From positions 1 to 5,025 of the forward strand of contig JAIOTL010000417.1 in assembly GCA_021106775.1 (NCBI GenBank): a stretch of 5,025 nt of DNA, given 5' to 3'. This DNA is from Planctomycetota bacterium (lineage in GTDB: Bacteria; Planctomycetota; UBA8742; SKZP01; JAIOTL01). This document shows, piece by piece, positions 1 through 5,025 of the stretch (positions within the stretch are counted from its first letter, which is position 1; every line of letters starts with the position of its first letter). The position numbers were made by a program, and so were the translations under genes. A model generated the notes under the pieces. That model did no database searches. It was not told the DNA's origin and saw only the letters and a program-made list of their open reading frames with translations.

Positions 1-102
1 AAGATTATTGCACAAACACAAAACAATATCAATTCCGAATAGCAAGCTGGAGATAAAGTGCCTATTGATTTATTTGATTTTACAGCGGAGCTGTTACGTA
101 AG
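1..102 (+). pseudogene. possible decayed 3' end of an upstream gene (in-frame TAG)
   Basis: Frame 1 from the left edge reads KIIAQTQNNINSE, meets TAG at 40-42, then continues QAGDKVPIDLFDFTAELLRK up to base 102, where the repeat element begins. The stretch after the stop looks like a soluble protein: a charged turn, then an amphipathic helix. This suggests one coding sequence broken by an amber codon. The open frame goes on through the repeat to TAA at 208-210, but that part (VAPCSNTG...) is translated repeat, not protein-like. Alternatives are that a real upstream gene simply ends at 42, or that the region is ordinary intergenic DNA. I do not recognise a family. The evidence is a subjective reading of about 34 codons. 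Confidence 0.25.
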
Positions 103-235
103 GTAGCCCCGTGTTCCAACACGGGATTACAGGAAAAACCATATCATTCTTTTCCCCCACCCCGCATGCTTTTGGCGTGCGGGGTGGGGAGTATGGAATG
201 CTTTATTTAAGCCCATGCTAGAGCATGGGGCTACC
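102..235. repeat. REP-like inverted doublet (REPIN/BIME-type element)
   Basis: The ends are a perfect 9-bp inverted repeat, GGTAGCCCC at 102-110 and GGGGCTACC at 227-235. Each end carries its own hairpin: 108-115 pairs with 118-125, and 212-219 pairs with 222-229, both 8 bp with a 2-nt loop. Aligned in the same orientation, the 24-nt arms match at 19 positions. Four of the five differences form two compensatory pairs (A-T to G-C, C-G to T-A), and the fifth is in the loop. A GTAG tetranucleotide (103-106; CTAC at 231-234) adjoins each hairpin. This is the known layout of REP sequences mobilised by RAYT (TnpA-REP) Y1 transposases, and two inverted REPs make a REPIN. No transposase is in the window, so any mobilisation would be in trans. 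The assignment to REP is by structure; copy number in the genome is unknown. Confidence 0.6.
145..200. repeat. strong GC-rich hairpin inside the REP-like doublet
   Basis: Bases 155-169 pair with 175-189: 15 bp containing one T-G wobble (T167 with G177) around a 5-nt TTTTG loop. An outer 5-bp stem, CATTC at 145-149 with GAATG at 196-200, can close around it. The hairpin is C-rich then G-rich, in contrast to the AT-rich DNA around it. No T-run follows on the + strand, so it does not look like a standard intrinsic terminator in that direction. Either strand would form a very stable stem-loop. It may be the spacer part of the doublet or a separate unit placed between the two arms. Confidence 0.7.
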
Positions 236-263
236 AAACATTATCACTTTGCGATAAAACATA

Positions 264-291
264 GGGATTGCTTCACTTCGTTCGCAATGAC
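264..291. repeat. short hairpin resembling a common dispersed intergenic repeat
   Basis: ATTGC at 267-271 pairs with GCAAT at 284-288 around a 12-nt loop that contains a small AC-TTC-GT hairpin. The overall form GGATTGCTTC...TTCGCAATGAC resembles a dispersed intergenic repeat that I recall from many unrelated bacterial genomes. This resemblance is from memory and unchecked. A separate short hairpin, TTATC (241-245) with GATAA (253-257), lies just upstream. Confidence 0.4.
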
Positions 292-367
292 ATCTGTGAA
301 AATGGAGTTGAAATTTCTGCAACAAATATGACTGAAAGTCCGTATTTTTCTGGTAATTATGTATATA

Positions 368-376
368 TGATGTAAT
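368..376 (+). promoter_or_regulatory. candidate extended -10 promoter element for gyrB
   Basis: TG at 368-369, one spacer base, then TGTAAT at 371-376 (5 of 6 to TATAAT) resembles an extended -10. It would start transcription near 383, about 25 nt before the gyrB start codon. There is no good -35 at 16-18 bp upstream; TTGAAA at 308-313 is much too far away. The region is AT-rich, so chance matches are likely. Confidence 0.25.
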
Positions 377-397
377 ATCCACAAAGATAAATCTAAC

Positions 398-401
398 GAG
401 G
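398..401 (+). promoter_or_regulatory. ribosome binding site of gyrB
   Basis: GAGG at 398-401, within AACGAGG, lies 5 nt before the ATG at 407. It supports this start over the downstream ATG in PGMYIG, which lies inside the conserved ATPase domain. Confidence 0.65.
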
Positions 402-406
402 CTTAA

Positions 407-2962
407 ATGAGCAATCAGCAGGATAACGGGAATAAAAAATACAAAAAGACAAAGAACAAACCTTCGACAACATACGGCGCAGATGCGATTCAGGTTCTGG
501 AAAGTATTGAAGCGATTCGCACGCGACCTGGAATGTATATCGGCGACACATCTTCAAAAGGCTTGCATCACCTTATTAATGAGGTTGTTGACAACTCGGT
601 TGACGAGCATGTCGCAGGCAATTGCAACAGCATAATTATCCGGTTTGAGCCTGATGATTCCGTTACAATCATCGACGACGGTATTGGTATTCCGGTTGGT
701 ATGCACAAGTCGGGCAAACCTGCTGTTGAAGTTGTATTCACCAAGCTTCATGCGGGCGCAAAATTCGGCGATGAGAACAGTCCGTATAAGTCGACCGGTG
801 GATTGCACGGTGTTGGTGTTACTGCTGTCAACGCCGTTTCAGAATGGCTGAACGTCAAGGTTTATCGCGATGGTGAAATTCACGAGATGGAATTTTCCCG
901 CGGATTCGTTACGGAATCTCTGAAAAAGGTTGGTGATACTGACAGAAACGGCACAACCGTTACATTTAAGCCTGACCCACAAATGTTTTCAGTCCTCGAA
1001 TTTGATTTCCGCATCATTGCCAACCGTTCTCGAGAGCTTTCATTTCTAAACCCAGGACTTAAAATCGTTGTAATCGATGACCGTGAAGATGAACCTAAGC
1101 AAGTGGAATTTTACACGGATGAGGGGCTTACGGAATTTGTAACCTTCCTCAACGAGAATAAAGATGGACAAATCCCCGCCAAACCCGTGTTTATCGCGGG
1201 TGAGCATCCTTTAGTCGATGATAACCCGAACATTATTTTAATTGTCGAGGCAGCATTTCAGATTCATAACGGATATGACGAAAATCTTTACAGCTATTGC
1301 AACAACATACACACATACGACGGCGGAACGCATTTGACAGGTTTTAGAACCGCAATAACCGGCACTCTGAACCAATACATGAAAGACAACAAAATTCTGA
1401 ATCCAAAAGATACTGTCCCTGAAGGTCAGGACTATCGCGAAGGATTAACCGCAGTTGTGTCAATTAAGCATCCTTCGCCGTCTTTTGAGTCGCAGACAAA
1501 GGTAAAACTCGTCAATCCTGAGGTCGCTGGCGTTGTCCAGAAAGTCATCAACGACGGTTTGAAGGCGTATCTTGAGGAAAACCCGAAAATTGCAAAGAGT
1601 ATTATCTTAAGAGCATCGAGAGCAGCGGAAGCACGCAAGGCAGCACGTCAAGCAAGAGACCGAATCAAGCGCAAGGACGTCATGAACACCGTCGGTATGC
1701 CCGGAAAACTCTCCGACTGCCACAGTCGCGACAACGAGAAAACAGAGGTGTTCCTGGTTGAGGGTGATTCTGCAGGCGGGTCTGCGAAACTCGGTAGAAA
1801 TTCGGAATTCCAGGCGATTCTACCCCTGCGAGGCAAGATTCTCAATGTCGAAAAAGCAACGCTCAGCAAAATGTACCAAAATAATGAAATTAAAACCATC
1901 GTACAAGCGCTCGGCATACAAATATCTACCTTGCAGACCGATGATGATGAAAATTCCAATGAAAACAGCAATTCAGAAGAAGATGATAAAAAACGTCGAT
2001 ACGGCAAAGTTATAATCATGACAGATGCTGATGTTGACGGCTCGCACATTCGCACCCTGCTTTTAACGTTCTTCTTCCGGTATATGCCGAATCTCGTGCG
2101 CAACGGAAGACTTTATCTGGCGCAGCCGCCGCTTTTCAAATTCGCTAAAAAGAAAACAAAACAAAGTCAATATATTAATTCCACCGAGGAGCGCGATCGC
2201 CTGCTGCTCAACTGGGGCATCGATTCCGCCAAGCTCATAATTAAAGAGACCGGAAAAGTTATTGAGAAAGCACATTTGAAAGACCTTCTTGAGCGGGTTA
2301 ATCAGCTTGAACGTGAAGAGCGCCTGCTAAAGAAGAAACACCTATCGCTGCAATGGTTCGTCGCCAACCGACACCCTGAATCCAAAGCGTATCCAAACTC
2401 AGTTATCATTGATGATGAGAAACACATCGTGTTTTACACAAACGAGGAATTTCACAGGTTCCAGGAAGAACATCCTGATGCGAAGATTGAAGATGAGTTT
2501 ACTTCGTCATTTAGCAGCGAAAAAAACCGACTTTTGCACATAAACCTTGAGAAAATCAAGCGTCGTGCGTCGGAAGTGCTTGCAAAGATTGAAATTCTGG
2601 GATTCAAGCAGGAACTTATCATCAACGGCAATAATGGCAAAACCAAGAAGGCATCGCCGTTCGAAATCATCTCTGACAACCGCCAGATCGACATTCACTC
2701 GCTTTGGGATGTGCTGCGCGAAATTCGCAACATCGGCGCGGAAGGCATCGAGATCAGCAGATACAAAGGTTTGGGTGAAATGAATGCTGATGAACTCGGC
2801 GTAACGACCATGGCACCTGAAACACGGACGCTTCTACAGGTTGACATTCAGGATGCGTCGGAAGCGGATAGAGTTTTCACCGTGCTGATGGGTAGCGAAG
2901 TTGAGCCACGCCGCGATTATATCGAGAAAAACGCCGCCGAGGTCAAAAACCTCGACATCTAA
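407..2962 (+). CDS. gyrB: DNA gyrase subunit B
   Basis: This is the ATPase subunit of the type IIA topoisomerase that, with GyrA, introduces negative supercoils. It is cytoplasmic and DNA-bound. The 851 residues contain, in order: a Lys-rich N-terminal tail (1-20); the GHKL ATPase domain with catalytic E59 and N63 in EVVDNSVDE, DDGIGIP (90-96), and the lid GGLHGVG (131-137); the transducer domain with QTK (363-365); the Toprim domain with EGDSAGG (452-458), PLRGKILNVEKA (473-484) and TDADVDGSH (539-547); and the tail RYKGLGEMN (785-793) ending VKNLDI. R154 aligns with the aminocoumarin-contact Arg136 of E. coli GyrB. The length is nearer the E. coli form (804 aa) than the short form (about 640 aa), because an extra region of roughly 180 residues, with a likely coiled coil near 618-648, lies between about 585 and 770. 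ParE normally lacks this insert. An acidic Asn/Ser-rich insert at 511-530 is unusual. gyrA and the dnaA-dnaN-recF genes are absent here, so gyrB appears monocistronic. If the genome lacks ParC/ParE, the enzyme may also decatenate (inference). Confidence 0.97.
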   Translation: MSNQQDNGNKKYKKTKNKPSTTYGADAIQVLESIEAIRTRPGMYIGDTSSKGLHHLINEVVDNSVDEHVAGNCNSIIIRFEPDDSVTIIDDGIGIPVGMHKSGKPAVEVVFTKLHAGAKFGDENSPYKSTGGLHGVGVTAVNAVSEWLNVKVYRDGEIHEMEFSRGFVTESLKKVGDTDRNGTTVTFKPDPQMFSVLEFDFRIIANRSRELSFLNPGLKIVVIDDREDEPKQVEFYTDEGLTEFVTFLNENKDGQIPAKPVFIAGEHPLVDDNPNIILIVEAAFQIHNGYDENLYSYCNNIHTYDGGTHLTGFRTAITGTLNQYMKDNKILNPKDTVPEGQDYREGLTAVVSIKHPSPSFESQTKVKLVNPEVAGVVQKVINDGLKAYLEENPKIAKSIILRASRAAEARKAARQARDRIKRKDVMNTVGMPGKLSDCHSRDNEKTEVFLVEGDSAGGSAKLGRNSEFQAILPLRGKILNVEKATLSKMYQNNEIKTIVQALGIQISTLQTDDDENSNENSNSEEDDKKRRYGKVIIMTDADVDGSHIRTLLLTFFFRYMPNLVRNGRLYLAQPPLFKFAKKKTKQSQYINSTEERDRLLLNWGIDSAKLIIKETGKVIEKAHLKDLLERVNQLEREERLLKKKHLSLQWFVANRHPESKAYPNSVIIDDEKHIVFYTNEEFHRFQEEHPDAKIEDEFTSSFSSEKNRLLHINLEKIKRRASEVLAKIEILGFKQELIINGNNGKTKKASPFEIISDNRQIDIHSLWDVLREIRNIGAEGIEISRYKGLGEMNADELGVTTMAPETRTLLQVDIQDASEADRVFTVLMGSEVEPRRDYIEKNAAEVKNLDI

Positions 2963-3003
2963 CTCAACAATAACTCACTTTACCCGCTATATACTTTCCA
3001 TAC

Positions 3004-3033
3004 AAAAAAGACCGAAGCAATCGCCCCGGTCTT
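3004..3033 (-). terminator. intrinsic terminator of the lipoprotein gene
   Basis: Read on the minus strand, 3033-3023 pairs with 3018-3008: an 11-bp stem with two G-U wobbles and a GATT loop, followed by a run of six T (3009-3004, partly in the stem). It begins 38 bp after the stop of the lipoprotein gene. On the plus strand the two wobbles become A-C mismatches and no T-run follows, so it should act poorly for gyrB transcripts. Confidence 0.85.
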
Positions 3034-3071
3034 CTGTAACATTCGTATTTGTAATTATTAGCGTTCTAAAG

Positions 3072-4886
3072 TTAGTATTTGATGATAATTTCGCCATTAC
3101 CGCTTCTTACACCTTGTGTATGAGCTACGCCAGTTGCGCCAACTGCGGTAAAGCTGCTTCCGCCGCCACCGCCAGCCCAGACGCCGCCGCCACCGCCATA
3201 ATGTCCGCCACCGCCACCAGCACCGATTCCACCGCCAGCAACGCCGCCATTTCCAAGAGTGCCAGGTTGTCCTGTTCCCCAACCTGGGAAGTTGCCACCT
3301 GCGCCACCAGCAGACTGTGTGCCACCTTTGCCAGCTCTGGCATGACCAACACTATTATTCAATGCTGAGCCTGCTTGACCTGTCAAACCGCCACCATTAC
3401 CACCTTGATTGCCGCCGCCGTCGTAGCCAGCACCACCACCACCACCAGATGTAACAATTCTGTCTGATAATGCAGTACCACCTGAACGTAAGTCGGATGC
3501 GCCGCCACCGCCGCCGCCATTATACACTGAACTGTAATTATTCGAATTTGCGCCGCCATTCCATCCACCTTGACCTGGTGATGCTCCGCCATTTCCACCT
3601 TTGCCACCGACATAAATATGTACAGTACTGCCAGGTGTAACTGCGACTGTTGCTTGCACTCTGCCACCTTTTCCGGCAGCATACGGTAAGTTAGACGGAC
3701 TGCTATTTCCACCTTCAGCACCGAAGCCATCAACGACTATGCTTGAAACACCTGCAGGAACAGGCCATTGCTGTGCTGAACCTGTGTACGAGAATGTGCG
3801 AGAGACTTCGTCTCTTCCTTCGCCATCGAGTGAAATATCCCAGGGTGTTACTTCATTTGTGCCATCATGTACAAAAGTTAATGTGTCGTCGTAAACCGTG
3901 TTTGCAATGGGTGCGAATTTAATCGCGAGTATGATTTTTGCGCCAACAGCGATAAGTTGCGGGAAATTGATAACATTACCGTTGGAATCCTTCAAAGAAT
4001 CAACTGTAAATACTGTTCCAGTTGTCATAGTTGCTGAAGTTACTGTTAACGGATCGATACCGGTGTTTTCAATTTCACAAATCTGAGTTGCAGGAAGAGT
4101 AGTTGCAACACTTCCGAAATCCCACGGTGAAGCCTGGCTGAGAGTAATCTGCGGGTCAACATCAATTGCTATACCTTCAACAATGTACACTATCGGATTG
4201 CCTTCATTTACTGCATTATGATGGATTTCAAGGTTTGCATCAAAGTTACCGATAACAACAGGTTCAAACGCAATTGAAATCGTTTTTGTCGCTCCTGGAG
4301 TAATATTAATTGGTGTGGGTCCACCAGCGGAAATGCTGTAAACCGTTGCTCCCAAACCGGTAAAAGAAAGATTGTTGATTACCAAATCAGCGGTTCCAAC
4401 ATTTTCAATATCCAAATCATGCGTGTGAGTGCGGTTAATCAGTTTTTTATCGAATTTAAATGTAGTATCCGAAAGCACGATTCTTGCAACTGCCAGACCG
4501 TTACCTTCCAAGTCAACCTCTTTTGCTTTGGTTGAAGCATCGTGGACAAACGTGAGAATACCTGCAATGGGACCTGCTGCAGTCGGCGCAAACATGATAG
4601 ACAGAGTATGTTCCGCGTTATTGGCGAGATTTATCGGCAGATTTCCTCCAGAAGTGATTACGTAATTATTTGTGCCCGAAATCGTAATGTTCGAGATGAT
4701 CATCGGTTTTCCGAACTTGTTTTTGAGAACAACATCAATTGAAAATGTGTCACCGATGTTCACAGTGCCGAAATCGAGCTTGCTGGGCGTGAGCTTCAGC
4801 GTTTTCGACTCTGAAGAACAGCCAACATAAATCGTAAAAGCAAAAAACATCAGGCAAAGTAGGACAATCTTGGACTTGTTATTCAT
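3072..4886 (-). CDS. lipoprotein with three ASH/choice-of-anchor-D-type Ig-like repeats and a C-terminal glycine-rich domain
   Basis: The function is unknown; it is probably a surface-exposed or periplasmic lipoprotein. Numbered from the start chosen here (604 aa), residues 1-23 are a lipoprotein signal: a Lys-containing n-region, a hydrophobic core, then YVGC with C23 as the likely lipidated cysteine. Ser at +2 favours outer-membrane sorting in Gram-negatives. Three Ig-like repeats follow at about 31-130, 135-240 and 246-358. They share FG-V or F-F-, an N-x-G turn, a PG or N-N turn before the strand I-F-P, and L-x-G at the end; repeats 1 and 3 both contain FAP and LTFVHD. Repeats of this kind belong to the ASPM/SPD-2/Hydin and choice-of-anchor-D families. 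Residues 362-604 begin with a strand-rich segment (SYTG...VPAGVSSIVVDGFGAEGG), continue with many GG-x-GG runs, and end GGGGSSF...GVRSGNGEIII. This pattern resembles Gly_rich domains such as that of ALK/LTK. The 12-nt longer start at 4898 is rejected because it overlaps the Shine-Dalgarno sequence. The gene is convergent with gyrB and appears monocistronic. Confidence 0.85.
   Translation of the reverse strand: MNNKSKIVLLCLMFFAFTIYVGCSSESKTLKLTPSKLDFGTVNIGDTFSIDVVLKNKFGKPMIISNITISGTNNYVITSGGNLPINLANNAEHTLSIMFAPTAAGPIAGILTFVHDASTKAKEVDLEGNGLAVARIVLSDTTFKFDKKLINRTHTHDLDIENVGTADLVINNLSFTGLGATVYSISAGGPTPINITPGATKTISIAFEPVVIGNFDANLEIHHNAVNEGNPIVYIVEGIAIDVDPQITLSQASPWDFGSVATTLPATQICEIENTGIDPLTVTSATMTTGTVFTVDSLKDSNGNVINFPQLIAVGAKIILAIKFAPIANTVYDDTLTFVHDGTNEVTPWDISLDGEGRDEVSRTFSYTGSAQQWPVPAGVSSIVVDGFGAEGGNSSPSNLPYAAGKGGRVQATVAVTPGSTVHIYVGGKGGNGGASPGQGGWNGGANSNNYSSVYNGGGGGGASDLRSGGTALSDRIVTSGGGGGAGYDGGGNQGGNGGGLTGQAGSALNNSVGHARAGKGGTQSAGGAGGNFPGWGTGQPGTLGNGGVAGGGIGAGGGGGHYGGGGGVWAGGGGGSSFTAVGATGVAHTQGVRSGNGEIIIKY
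3159..3719 (-). repeat. glycine-codon low-complexity tract inside the lipoprotein gene
   Basis: This tract encodes about residues 390-576 of the lipoprotein. It is dominated by GGN codons in GG-x-GG clusters with Ser, Asn, Ala and Thr between them. On the plus strand it appears as repeated gccaccacc and gccgcc words. It also opens several long overlapping frames on both strands that have no other support. Repetition is at the word level; I see no exact long tandem unit. Such tracts are prone to slippage and assembly error. Confidence 0.8.
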
Positions 4887-4889
4887 AAT

Positions 4890-4896
4890 CTTCCTC
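4890..4896 (-). promoter_or_regulatory. ribosome binding site that decides the lipoprotein start
   Basis: GAGGAAG on the minus strand ends 3 nt before the ATG at 4886-4884. The ATG at 4898-4896 overlaps the first base of this site and has only a T-rich stretch upstream. The inner ATG is therefore the better start and gives a standard signal peptide beginning MNNKSK. Confidence 0.75.
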
Positions 4897-4930
4897 ATAA
4901 AAAAAGTTAAAAAGGTGCAAATCGCAATTT

Positions 4931-4946
4931 AGTATTAATTGATACT
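4931..4946. promoter_or_regulatory. near-palindrome upstream of the lipoprotein gene, possible operator
   Basis: AGTAT (4931-4935) and ATACT (4942-4946) are exact inverted repeats around a centre with AATT; only one symmetric pair (T with G) breaks perfect symmetry over 16 bp. It lies 45-60 bp upstream of the chosen start, where a promoter or operator is expected. The surrounding DNA (4899-5025) is very AT-rich with several TATAAT-like words and no -35/-10 pair I can defend. Short AT palindromes arise by chance in such DNA. Confidence 0.25.
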
Positions 4947-5025
4947 GTTAAGATGTTTAGTTATTTTAAAAAGAATTGTTCTGAAAATTTATATTATTCC
5001 TGATTTTACATATAATATTGTTCAA

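Noticed and set aside
43..210. Open frame running from the in-frame TAG through the REP-like element to TAA 208-210
   Set aside because: The part after base 102 is translated repeat, and the open frame has no convincing start signal, so it is not a gene of this length.
102..291. Possible CRISPR array because several hairpins and repeats are clustered
   Set aside because: There are only two inverted arms and one unrelated hairpin, with no regularly spaced direct repeats and no cas genes.
330..350. GACT-GAA-AGTC hairpin followed by a short T-run upstream of gyrB, possible terminator or attenuator
   Set aside because: The stem is only 4 bp and does not directly precede the T-run; far too weak to call.
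1648..2103. 151-codon open frame antisense to gyrB
   Set aside because: It lies entirely inside the conserved gyrB coding sequence, is Ser/Arg-rich and shows no recognisable motif; it is a shadow frame.
407..2962. ParE (topoisomerase IV subunit B) as the identity of the large plus-strand gene
   Set aside because: The length, the long insert between Toprim and tail, and the RYKGLGEMN...VEPRR...NLDI ending fit GyrB better; ParE usually lacks the insert.
2901..3368. 155-codon plus-strand open frame spanning the end of gyrB and the glycine-rich tract
   Set aside because: It overlaps gyrB, crosses the terminator and is Ala/Ser/Thr-rich because it reads the complement of glycine codons.
3383..3733. 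116-codon minus-strand open frame within the lipoprotein gene
   Set aside because: It is an out-of-frame reading of the GGN-rich tract and gives Val/Ala/His-rich low-complexity sequence.

Overview
The window reads as chromosomal DNA of a Gram-negative-type bacterium with moderate G+C. It has two complete convergent genes and one repeat-rich intergenic stretch. The Gram-negative guess rests on a lipoprotein signal with a non-Asp +2 residue, a long GyrB carrying an E. coli-style insert, and Ig-like repeats of the choice-of-anchor-D/ASH type. Proteins of this kind are frequent in uncultured FCB and PVC lineages. I cannot place the organism more precisely from the sequence.

Layout. Bases 1-406 hold no intact gene. 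Bases 1-102 may be the decayed 3' end of an upstream gene: one frame reads as plausible protein on both sides of an in-frame TAG. Directly abutting it is a REP-like inverted doublet (102-235). Each arm has a GTAG tetranucleotide next to an 8-bp hairpin. The two arms differ by compensatory base changes that keep the hairpins paired, and a strong GC-rich hairpin lies between them. A second short repeat-like hairpin lies at 264-291, and the gyrB leader follows.

Bases 407-2962 (+) encode a full-length DNA gyrase subunit B with all the ATPase and Toprim motifs. It has an unusual acidic, Asn/Ser-rich insert just before the Toprim DxD motif. Bases 3072-4886 (-) encode a probable outer-membrane lipoprotein: signal peptide, three Ig-like ASH/choice-of-anchor-D repeats, and a C-terminal glycine-rich domain resembling the ALK-type Gly_rich family. 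The 109-bp gap between the two genes carries a clear intrinsic terminator oriented for the lipoprotein gene. Bases 4887-5025 are its AT-rich upstream region.

The two genes have no evident functional link. GyrB is housekeeping (negative supercoiling with GyrA, which is not in this window), and the lipoprotein is a surface or envelope protein of unknown role. I see no phage, CRISPR, toxin-antitoxin, transposase, tRNA or rRNA signature. The most unusual element is the REP-like doublet. I do not see a complete new biological system here.
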